Assembly (NCBI GenBank): GCA_023053545.1
Contig: JAKZAN010000154.1
Coordinates: 22,217 to 86,216 of the forward strand
DNA: 64,000 nucleotides
Source of the DNA: Lepidurus packardi
Taxonomy: Eukaryota > Arthropoda > Branchiopoda > Notostraca > Triopsidae
Direction: 5' to 3'
Numbering within the stretch: position 1 is the stretch's first letter; each line of letters begins with the position of its first letter. Positions 33,201-41,933 of this stretch are shown here, piece by piece. A model generated the notes under the pieces. It was not told the origin of the DNA. It worked only from the letters and a program-made list of their open reading frames with translations, and did not search any database. Both the position numbers and the translations under genes were made by a program.

Positions 33201-34507
33201 AATTAATTAATTAGGGGCTTAATTAATTAATTAGGGACTTAATTAAATAATTAGGTGCTTAATTCGTTAATTAGGGGCTTAATTAATTAATTATGGGTTT
33301 AATTCGTTAAATAGGGGCTTAATTCATTAATTAGGGCTTAATTAATTAATTAGGGGCTTAATTAATTAATTAGGGGCTTAATTAATTAATTAGGGGTTGA
33401 ATTAATTAATTATGGGCTAAATTCATTAATTAGGGGCTTAATTAATTAATTAATTAGGGGCTTAATTAATTAATTAGGGGCTTAATTAATTAACTAGGGG
33501 CTTAATTCGTTAATTGGGGGCTTAGTTAATTAATTAGGGGCTTAATTAATTGCTTCATTAATTAATTAGGGGCTTAATTAATTAATTAGGTGCTTAATTA
33601 ATTAAGTGGGGGCTTAAATTAATTAATTAGGTGCTTACTTAATTAATTAGATGCTGAATTCTTTAATTAGGAGCTTAATTAATCAATCAGGGGCTTAATT
33701 AATTAATTAGGGGCTTAATTAATTAATTAGGGGCTTAATTAATTTATTAGGGGCTTAATTAATTAATTAGGGGCTTAATTCGTTAATTAGGGGCTTAATT
33801 AATTTATTAGGGGCTTAGTTAATTAATTAGGGCTTAATTAATTAATTAGGGGCTTAATTAATTAATTACGGGCTTAATTAATTAATTAGGGGCTTAATTC
33901 GTTAATTGGGGGCTTAATTAATTAATTAGGGGTTTAATTAATTAGTTAGGGGCTTAATTAATTAATTAGGTGCTTAATTAATTAAGTGGGGGCTTAAATT
34001 AATTAATTAGGGTCTTAATTAATTAATAAGGGACTTAATTAATTAATTAGGGGCTGAATTCGTTAATTAGGGGCTTAATTCGTTAATTTGGGGCTTAATT
34101 ATTTAACTAGGGGCTTAAATAATTAATTAGGGGCTTAATTAATTAATTATGGGCTTAATTCGTTAATTAGGGGCTTAATTAATTAATTAGGGGCTTAATT
34201 AATTAATTAGGGGTTGAATTAATTAATTATGGGCTAAATTAATTAATTAGGGGCTTAATTAATTAATTAATTAGGGGCTTAATTAATTAATTAGGGGCTT
34301 AATTAATTATTTAGGGGCTTAATTAATTAATTACGGGCTTAATTAATTAATTAAGGGCTTAATTCGTTAATTGGGGGCTTAATTAATTAATTAGGGGCTT
34401 AATTAATTAATTAGGGGCTTCATTAATTAATTAGGGGCTTAATTAATTAATTAGGTGCTTAATTAATTAAGTGGGGGCTTAAATTAATTAATTAGGTGCT
34501 TACTTAA
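18201..34507 (+). repeat. Satellite C (20-bp GGGGCTTAATTAATTAATTA array) with higher-order repeats
   Basis: Units are 20 bp; common variants carry GAATTCGTTAATTA, GTGCTTACTTAATTA, AAGTGGGGGCTTAAATTAA or GAGCTTAATTAATCA. Variant order is repeated over kilobases. The GGGCTGAATTAGTTAATTAG marker lies at 18,381, 20,636, 24,911 and 29,014 (spacings 2,255, 4,275, 4,103). The AGGTCCTTAATTCGTTAAAT marker lies at 19,396, 22,074, 26,309 and 30,451 (2,678, 4,235, 4,142). Beyond about 31,780 the order is less regular. Every unit contains TTAATTAA palindromes, and many contain GAATTC. Confidence 0.95.
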
Positions 34508-34509
34508 TT
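34498..34509 (+). repeat. Element 2 target-site duplication, left copy
   Basis: GCTTACTTAATT lies directly next to the T run that is the poly(A) tail of element 2. The same 12 bases stand at 39,466-39,477 on the other side. The last two T could belong to either the duplication or the tail. Confidence 0.85.
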
Positions 34510-34529
34510 TTTTTTTTTTTTTTTTTTTT

Positions 34530-34618
34530 CAATTTAAAGCCGGCGTAGGCTTGAAAGCCTGTTGCCAAACTATGTATTTGTCGTATCCTTGCAAGATATT
34601 ATATTATAAAAACAGATA
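34530..34618 (-). other. Element 2 3' UTR with short stem-loop
   Basis: Only 89 nt between the ORF2 stop and the poly(A) run. A hairpin at 34,547-34,560 (stem AGGCTT/AAGCCT, tiny loop) lies about 20 nt before the poly(A), next to a GCCGGC palindrome at 34,539-34,544. No AATAAA signal is seen. The position is right for an RT recognition structure, but this is inference. Confidence 0.5.
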
Positions 34619-37600
34619 CTAATAACAGGGTTGGATGGATGGGATGGGGGTCAAGGGAGAAGGGTGTAAGGGGGGTAGAAAAAGTACTGAAATGATTGGG
34701 TGAGCTTCTCGTCCTTGGCTGGTTGCTGAATTGAAAGTCTGTTTGGCCTCGTTAAGGAAAAGTTTCACCGCTGGGAATAGTTTTGGGTCCATGAGAAAGT
34801 TCTGAGGTTTAAAGTGCAGTTTGAGGGAACTGTGGGCTCTAATCAACTTCGCTCTGCACTTGTTTAACCAACGACAATGTATAAAAACGTGGTGAAGGTC
34901 TTGGATAACCATTTCCGGGCATGGGCAAAGCTTAGTGGGCGAACGGCCAATTCTATACAAATAGCTCAATGTTGGGAAGTGCGTGGATCGGACCTGTATA
35001 ATCGTTGCAATGGTATTTCTTGGTAGTCTTGAGTTGATGATTCCATGAAGAGATGGAACAGCATTCAAATCTTTTAAAGGGCTATTAGTTGATTCCCATC
35101 CATTTTGCCACGTTTTAATAAGCGCTTTTTTAATTTCTAGTAGGGCTTCTTTTTGGGTTGCGGGTGGGCTTGACCAGATTGCCCTGGCCAGGCATCTTGT
35201 CCTTTCTTCACAGGATGCATACATCTTGTGTCTCTGGGTTTCTACCTGTATTGGCCATTTCTGCCAGTTCTTATGCGCATAGTGTCGTAGAAGTGTCCAT
35301 TTTAACTTTAAGTTTAATGGTAGGACGCCTGTATCAACCTCTAGGGCTATGGTTGGGGTTGAAGGAAGTGCTCCTGAAATTAGCAGAAGGCCTCTTCGGT
35401 ATATTTGGGTGATAGGCCGAAGCCTGGTTTCCGAGGCATTGCACCAAGCTGGGTATCCATAGGTCAACTTTGAAACGATAGTTGCATGGAAGAGAGTGCG
35501 TACTTGGGAGCATGTGATGGACTTCGAAATTTTGATCAACCGGTGGATCCTCTGAAGGGTGTTATTACATTGAGCTGCTAGTAGGGAAATATGGCTTTGC
35601 CATGTGAGCCTGTTATCATAGATTACGCCCAGGTATCTCACTGCCTCCTTTGGGTAGATAGTTGTCGTTCCCCATATTAGCGGGGCAACCTCTTCTGTTC
35701 TTTTTCTTGAGAAGTGTATCAACTCGGTCTTGTCCCTGGAGAATTCTAGCTCAAACTTCCTTCCCCATTTTTCTAGTGAGCATAGATTGTTCGCTAAAAG
35801 TCTTGTGTTCCATTCGCTGGACGAACCCGAAGTGTGGAGGAGCAAATCATCGGCGAAGGCACCGATGTGAATTCGTTTCCGGTTTATTACACTTAGCGCC
35901 CCGTTGATATATAACAAAAAGATGATAGGTGATATTGGAGATCCTTGCGGTACACCTTTTTTTATGGCATATGTTTGACTGTTTTCCGTTCCGTGTACGA
36001 CGAATGCTCTCCTGTCTTGGAGGAAGCTCTGTATCCACTTGACAATCTGTGAGGGCACCTTTAGTTTCTTCATTTCGGCAACCAGTTTTTGATGTACTAC
36101 GTTGTCAAATGCTCCTTTAATATCAAGTAGGAGGGCTGTTTGAACTTTGCCTCTGTCAAAGCTGTTTAGTACGGAGTTACTGAGTTCCATGAGGGCATCT
36201 GTTGTACCTCTCCCTGGTCTAAAACCCCATTGCATATCCGACAGCTTGTTGTTGTTTTCAAGGAAAGTTTGCAGTCTGGAAGCTACTGCTTTTTTCAAGA
36301 ATTTTTCCAAGAATAGGTAAGAGGGCGATTGGCCGGAAACTTTTTATTGAGCTGTAGTCCTTCTTGCCGGGTTTCGGTAAGGGCAGTACTTTCGCTATCT
36401 TCCACAAAGAGGGATAGTGACCAAAGGTGAGAGAGGCGTTAAAGATTTTGACCACGGTTGCAGAAATGGTCGTCCAAATTTCCTGAAGCACGATCGCTTG
36501 GATACCATCCATACCAGCGGCTTTTTTTGAATGTAAGTTGTTCAAGATATTGGAAATTTCTTCTATAGTGAAGTCTGAGGAGATTTCACATTGGGTAGAT
36601 CTCGTGAAATGATGCTTACAACGGGGACCTTGGTATGTTTTTGTTGGGGCGTCCCACATTTCTCCGACAATAAGGTGTTCAGCGATGAAATTGAGCCTAG
36701 CGACTGGGTTATCAAATGGCGTACCATCCTCTTGTTTAAGTTGCTGAACAAGTGACTTGCTGTTCTCGTTACGTAATGTACGATTAAGATTCCAGATGAC
36801 CTTATTCTCGGTGGTAGCCATCTTGTTTGCCCAGTACTTGTCCCGACGCTCTCTAGTCTTGGTCCTGTAGTGATTTCTTGACGCTTTCCATAGGGTCTCT
36901 CTTCTTGTGCCTCCATAAATTCGATAAGCGCGTAGTGCTTTCGCCGCTTGTTTACGGAGTTCCGCTAGTTCTAAGTTCCACCAGGGATTATTCCGGTTTT
37001 TACTGGTAAAGGTGGGTATGTTTTGGTTCATAGCATTTTGTATGATAGTTGTCAGTTTATAAGCAGCTGCATCGATGTCCTGTGTGTTGGAGAGCTTTGT
37101 AAAGGAGTTTTTAGAGTTTTTTAGTCCCAAAGCCGTGTCATGGCGTGCTTTCTCCCAGTTGGCCTTTTGGTAGTGCCAGCTTTTGTTCGATACTTTGTTG
37201 GTGTTGTGTATGAGGTTTAGAGAAATCACTATGGCTTTGTGGTCGGATTCGTTGTAGTATTTTGCTTCATCAAGGACGTGCCAGTCTGTGATTGCAGTTA
37301 ATTGAGGGGAACACCACGTGAGATCGATTGTCGATTTATGTCCCCGTTCGTTGTGGAAAGTTGGGACATTCCATTGGTTTATCAAGTCCCAGTGCTGTTC
37401 TGTAGCGAAGTCATATAGTTGTGTTCCCGATGAGTCTGGTGTTTTATCCTCCCACTGCCAATGATGAGCATTGAAATCTCCTGTGATGATTACTGGGTCC
37501 TGTTGATTGTACTTTCCCCAGGCTTCTTGAAGAAGCGACGTCGTGTTAACAGTATGTCTTCTGTAAATTGCGAGTAGGGATATTGCTCGGCCTTGTTGAT

Positions 37601-37862
37601 TTCCCAGTCTGATTTTTGCGTACAGTTCCTTTATTTCAATGACATGGAAAGGGCTGTCTGGCTTACGAAGGAGCATTACTCCCTCATAAGCAAGAGATGT
37701 TGTAATGACGTCAAAACCTAGGATGTGTGATTGAGTATAGTGCTGTGGTGGTTCTAGAACAATAACCAGGGTTATATCCTCACTGTTGGCCTCTCTTGCC
37801 ACTTCGTTAAGTTGGGATGTACTTTTCCGGATATTCTGTACAATCAGTCGCACTATTCCCAT
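34619..37862 (-). pseudogene. Element 2 ORF2: endonuclease-RT, disrupted by a frameshift near 36,258-36,310
   Basis: The first part (37,862 to 36,258, 534 codons) carries the APE endonuclease, with GDFN at residues 128-131, STIDLTW and SDH at 206-208, and then the RT fingers (FRPIALLP). The second part (from about 36,310 to 34,619, 563 codons) is in another frame. It continues the RT with GFRPGRGTTD, LLDIKGAFDNV, GVPQGSPISP and FADD (its residues 152-155), then a C-terminal CPCP...H...C motif. No RNase H follows. The frames overlap for about 53 nt, so the break lies in an A/T-rich stretch with two near-identical TTCTTGAAAAA/TTGGAAAAATTC-like words, where slippage is plausible. Without frameshifting, the product would be an endonuclease with a truncated RT. 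Confidence 0.88.
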
Positions 37863-37865
37863 AAG

Positions 37866-39236
37866 CTACTTGCTCTTTGTCGCGGACTTCTTGTCCTTTG
37901 CTTCTACTTCCTTCAGTCGGGTAGGACAGTTTGAGTCAAAAGCGTAGTGTTGGTCTTTGCAATTTGCACATTTCTTCATTGCCTCTGTGCATTTCCTTGT
38001 GTCGTGGTTTTTGGCACATTTTCCGCAGGTTGGAGTCTTCTCGCGGCAAGACGCTGACATGTGGCCATAGGCTTGACAATTATAGCACTGAAGGATCTGG
38101 GGGTGTTTGACGTTTTCCACTTGTACTATGCGGTTGAAAGCAAAGATGGCTCCCACTTCTATCAACCGTTTCTTCTCTTCTTCTGATTTACAAGTATACT
38201 TGATGGAACCGTATGCTTTTTTTACATCCGGGTTTAGCCATTTCGCTTGATCCGCTTGGAAGACGACTTCCAGGTTTGAGTTTTTTTCGGAGATGTGTTT
38301 GCATATTTCTGGTAGACTCTCGTCCTTTGGTAGCTGGTGAATAATCATCGTCAGGTTTGGTTGCCTCTTTACTACCTTTACCGGACCCAAATTTGGCAAT
38401 GTCGCCGATTCGAAAATGTTTTCAGAAGTTGTTTTTTCCTCTATACTCTTGTAGGTGAGTGCGAGTCTGTTCGTTCTGGTCTTTCCTACTAGGACAGGTT
38501 TCGGTGCTTTTGGGTATGCTTTGGACAGGTCATCTTCGATTGTCTTCAGAAGATCTTTCCTGGGAATGACCGCGTTTCTCTTAGTCTCGTCTTCTTGCTG
38601 AATGAATAACGTTAGACCATCGTCGTCTTGAGCGCTTGAATCGTGGCTGGCAGGGGTGACACTTGGGGTGCTTGTCACCTTGATTGATGGTTTGGTTCTC
38701 TTCCTTTGGACAACTTGTGTCCAAGTGCTTGTTTGAGCCGGAGACGAGGAGACTTGGTTTGTGGCGTTAATTTGCGTAGTTGAGAAGGAAGGTTTCATGT
38801 GTTCTTCCTGTAGATCCTTGCGGAGTCCAATAACTTCCGCTTTTAATGCCATGACTTCCTGGATTAGATTCTCGTTGCTCTCTTTAAGTGATCGAAGTGT
38901 CGACAGGATGACATCCATGGTAGATACTTGGGTTGGATCTTCGATTGAAAAACACCTTCTGCGATACGTCTGATCATTTGGGGGGGAGGGTAGGGGACGT
39001 TTCTGACCCAGAATTGGGTTTGCAGTCGCTTTTTTGTCACGACATGGTTTGCAGTTCTTGGCTGCAGGTTTGTCTTTTAGAAACAGGTCACCACAGGTTT
39101 GGCATTTCACTTGGGGTTGTGATGTGACTGTTGGGTTGGGCGAGTCTATTTCAATGTTTTCCAGCACACGGGAAGGGCCTGGTTGAGAAAACCGGATCCC
39201 CCCTTTAACGGGCGAGTTTTCAGGTGTCCTTAACAT
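37866..39236 (-). CDS. Element 2 ORF1: zinc-knuckle RNA-binding protein (456 aa from ATG)
   Basis: The frame is open from 39,263, but the codon there is TTG; the first ATG is at 39,236-39,234. Numbering from 39,263: a pair of CxxC motifs at 54-57 and 71-74 (zinc-ribbon-like), a predicted coiled coil about 114-152, a PRE-type domain about 300-390, and three C-terminal knuckles, C393-x2-C-x4-H-x4-C406, C413-x2-C-x3-H-x4-C425 and C432-x2-C-x3-H-x6-C446. It should bind element RNA and form the ribonucleoprotein. The TAG stop is followed after three bases (CTT) by the ORF2 ATG in the same frame. No break is seen. Confidence 0.88.
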   Translation of the reverse strand: MLRTPENSPVKGGIRFSQPGPSRVLENIEIDSPNPTVTSQPQVKCQTCGDLFLKDKPAAKNCKPCRDKKATANPILGQKRPLPSPPNDQTYRRRCFSIEDPTQVSTMDVILSTLRSLKESNENLIQEVMALKAEVIGLRKDLQEEHMKPSFSTTQINATNQVSSSPAQTSTWTQVVQRKRTKPSIKVTSTPSVTPASHDSSAQDDDGLTLFIQQEDETKRNAVIPRKDLLKTIEDDLSKAYPKAPKPVLVGKTRTNRLALTYKSIEEKTTSENIFESATLPNLGPVKVVKRQPNLTMIIHQLPKDESLPEICKHISEKNSNLEVVFQADQAKWLNPDVKKAYGSIKYTCKSEEEKKRLIEVGAIFAFNRIVQVENVKHPQILQCYNCQAYGHMSASCREKTPTCGKCAKNHDTRKCTEAMKKCANCKDQHYAFDSNCPTRLKEVEAKDKKSATKSK

Positions 39237-39286
39237 ATTGTCACTGGGCAAAGCCCAAAACAATCACTTAAGAGGTCCTCGTTCAT
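39230..39286 (-). CDS. Element 2 upstream ORF (18 codons) overlapping the ORF1 start
   Basis: ATG at 39,286-39,284 opens an 18-codon frame whose TAA (39,232-39,230) lies directly downstream of the ORF1 ATG in another frame: the sequence ATGTTAA contains both. No other ATG precedes it in the visible 5' UTR. This geometry suits termination-reinitiation, so it may set how much ORF1 is made. The peptide itself has no recognised function. Confidence 0.4.
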   Translation of the reverse strand: MNEDLLSDCFGLCPVTIC

Positions 39287-39465
39287 GCACAAATATGCAA
39301 ATAAACGTTATGAAAAATTCCACAAAGGTGCAACAAGCACTTAACTAAACCTGGTAACGAGAACTACCTAAACAAAACTTTGGGTACACCAATAGAATTA
39401 CAAAAACAGGAGCGCACTTCAAAAACGACCGAGCTTCCCGCCAGTCACGCACGATTCAATCAATC
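39287..39465 (-). other. Element 2 5' UTR
   Basis: Non-satellite sequence from the right-hand target duplication to the upstream ORF. The transcript start would be GATTGATTGAATCG. A DPE-like GGTCGT lies at about +36 from the junction, eight bases later than the usual +28, so I do not call a promoter with confidence. The terminal ATTGATTG resembles TCAATCA-type satellite C variants and may be partly target-derived. Confidence 0.5.
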
Positions 39466-39477
39466 GCTTACTTAATT
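39466..39477 (+). repeat. Element 2 target-site duplication, right copy
   Basis: GCTTACTTAATT, matching 34,498-34,509. The sequence that follows continues the interrupted satellite C variant, exactly as in the uninterrupted paralogous copy from 33,633. Confidence 0.85.
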
Positions 39478-41790
39478 AATTAGATGCTGAATTCTTTAAT
39501 TAGGAGCTTAATTAATCAATCAGGGGCTTAATTAATTAATTATGGGCTTAATTCGTTAATTTGGGGCTTAATTAATATATTTGGGGCTTAATTAATATAT
39601 TAGGGGCTTAATTAATTAATTAGGGGCTTAATTCGTTAATTAGGGGCTTAATTAATTAATTATGGGCTTAATTAATTAATTATGGGCTAAATTCATTAAT
39701 TAGCGGCTTAATTAATTAATTATGGGCTAAATTCATTAATTAGGGGCTTAATTAATTATTTAGGTGCTTACTTTATTAATTAGGGGCTGAATTCATTAAT
39801 TAGGGGCTTAATTAATTAATTAGGTGCTTACTTTATTAATTAGGGGCTGAATTCGTTAATTTGGGGCTTAATTAATTTATTAGGGGCTTAATTAATTAAT
39901 TAGGGGCTTAATTCGTTAATTAGGGGCTTAATTAATTTATTAGGGGCTTAGTTAATTAATTAGGGCTTAATTAATTAATTAGGGGCTTAATTAATTAATT
40001 ACGGGCTTAATTAATTAATTAGGGGCTTAATTCGTTAATTGGGGGCTTAATTAATTAATTAGGGTCTTAATTAATTAATAAGGGACTTAATTAATTAATT
40101 AGGGGCTGAATTCGTTAATTAGGGGCTTAATTCGTTAATTTGGGGCTTAATTATTTAACTAGGGGCTTAAATAATTAATTAGGGGCTTAATTAATTAATT
40201 ATGGGCTTAATTCGTTAATTAGGGGCTTAATTAATTAATTAGGGGCTTAATTAATTAATTAGGGGCTTAATTATTTAATTAGGGGTTGAATTAATTAATT
40301 ATGGGCTAAATTCATTAATTAGGGGCTTAATTAATTAATTAGGGGCTTAATTAATTATTTAGGGGCTTAACTAATTAATTACGGGCTTAATTAATTAATT
40401 AGGGGCTTAATTCGTTAATTGGGGGCTTAGTTAATTAATTAGGGGCTTAATTAATTAATTAGGGGCTTCATTAATTAATTAGGGGCTTAATTAATTAATT
40501 AGGTGCTTACTTTATTAATTAGGGGCTGAATTCGTTAATTTGGGGCTTAATTAATTTATTAGGGGCTTAATTAATTAAATAGGGGCTTAATTCGTTAATT
40601 AGGGTCTTAATTATTTAACTAGGGGCTTAAATAATTAATTAGGGGCTGAATTCTTTAATTAGGAGCTTAATTAATCAATCAGGGGCTTAATTAATTAATT
40701 AGGGGCTTAATTCGTTAATTTGGGGCTTAATTAATTTATTAGGGGCTTAATTAATTAATTGGGGGGCTTAATTCGTTAATTAGGGGCTTAATTAATTAAT
40801 TATGGGCTTAATTAATTAATTATGGGCTAAATTCATTAATTAGGGGCTTAGTTAATTAATTAGGGGCTTAAATAATTAATTACGGGCTTAATTAATTAAT
40901 TAGGGTCTTAATTAATTAATTAGGGGCTTAATTAATTAATTAGGGGCTTAATTAATTAATTACGGGCTTAATTAATTAATTAGGGGCTTAATTTCGTTAA
41001 TTGGGGGCTTAATTAATTAATTAGGGGTTTAATTAATTAATTAGGGTCTTAATTAATTAATTAGGTGCTTAATTAATTAAGTGGGGGCTTAAATTAATTA
41101 ATTAGGGTCTTAATTAATTAATAAGGGACTTAATTAATTAATTAGGGGCTGAATTCGTTAATTAGGGGCTTAATTCGTTAATTTGGGGCTTAATTATTTA
41201 ACTAGGGGCTTAACTAATTAATTATGGGCTTAATTAATTAATTATGGGCTTAATTCGTTAATTAGGGGCTTAATTAATTAATTAGGGGCTTAATTAATTA
41301 ACTAGGGGCTTAATTAATTAATTAGGGGCTTGATTAATTAATTAGGGGCTTAATTAATTAATTAGGTCCTGAATTCGTTAACAACAATCCAACACTAGGA
41401 GCTTAATTCGATAATTTGGGGCCTAATTAATTAACTAGGGGCTTAATTCGTTTATTAGGGGGTTAATTAATTAATTAGGCGCTTAGTTCGTTAACTAGGG
41501 GCTTAATTCGTTAATTAGGGGCTTAATTCATTAATAAAGGGCTTAATTCGTTAATTAGGGGCTTAGTTCGTTACTTAGGGGCTTAGTTCGTTACTTAGGG
41601 GCTTAATTCATTAATGACGGGCTTAATTCGTTAATTTGGGGCTTACTTAATTAACTAGGGGCTTAATTCGTTAATTTGGGGTTTACTTAATTAACTAGGG
41701 GCTTAATTCGTTAATTAGGGGCTTAAGGAATTAATTAGGGGCTTAATTAATTAATTAGGGAATTAATTGGTTAATTAGGGGCTTAATTAA
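39478..41790 (+). repeat. Satellite C, right of element 2
   Basis: Same 20-bp array and orientation as before the element. Variants near its right end become more diverse (GTTAATTTGGGG, GTTACTTAGGGG). A foreign-looking 17-bp stretch, ACAACAATCCAACACTA, interrupts it at 41,381-41,397. Confidence 0.93.
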
Positions 41791-41933
41791 AAACCTACGG
41801 ACTAAATTAATTCCTTACGGACTTAATTAAATCCCTACGGACTTAATTAATTCCTTACGAATTTAATTAAATCCCTACGGACTTAATTAATTCCTTACGG
41901 ACTTTATTAATTCTTTACGGAATTAATTAATTA
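41791..41933 (-). repeat. Short inverted stretch of satellite D
   Basis: About seven units reading TTCCTTACGGACTTAATTAA, the reverse complement of the main satellite D unit and in the same sense as satellite C. The 20-bp register of C continues across the boundary. The stretch ends in an AATTAATTAATTAATTAA hinge at about 41,921-41,938, beyond which D is forward. Confidence 0.88.

Larger units (their letters stand above)
34508..39465 (-). mobile_element. Element 2: Jockey-like non-LTR retrotransposon, ORF2 frameshifted
   Basis: A 5.0-kb LINE inserted in satellite C, read leftwards: 5' UTR of about 230 nt, ORF1 with zinc knuckles, ORF2 with endonuclease and RT but no RNase H, a 3' UTR of about 90 nt, and a poly(A) tail (T run 34,508-34,529). 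Flanked by the 12-bp duplication GCTTACTTAATT. The lack of RNase H, the ORF1 type and the poly(A) tail fit the Jockey clade. It differs from element 1 in all three, so the two are independent families. A paralogous uninterrupted site is present at 33,604-33,700. The clean poly(A), intact duplication and single visible lesion suggest a recent insertion. Confidence 0.9.

Noticed and set aside
35158-35907. Plus-strand open frames opposite element 2 ORF2 (35,158-35,412 and 35,662-35,907), and those at 38,761-39,127 opposite ORF1.
   Set aside because: Antisense shadows of the LINE coding sequence.
39420-39465. DPE promoter for element 2 (GGTCGT at about +36).
   Set aside because: It is eight bases too far from the junction and has an incomplete consensus.
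18201-41790. TTAGG, the arthropod telomere pentamer, appears in nearly every satellite C unit.
   Set aside because: It is never tandem. It is one part of a 20-bp unit (TTAGGGGCTTAATTAATTAA), so this is not a telomere array.
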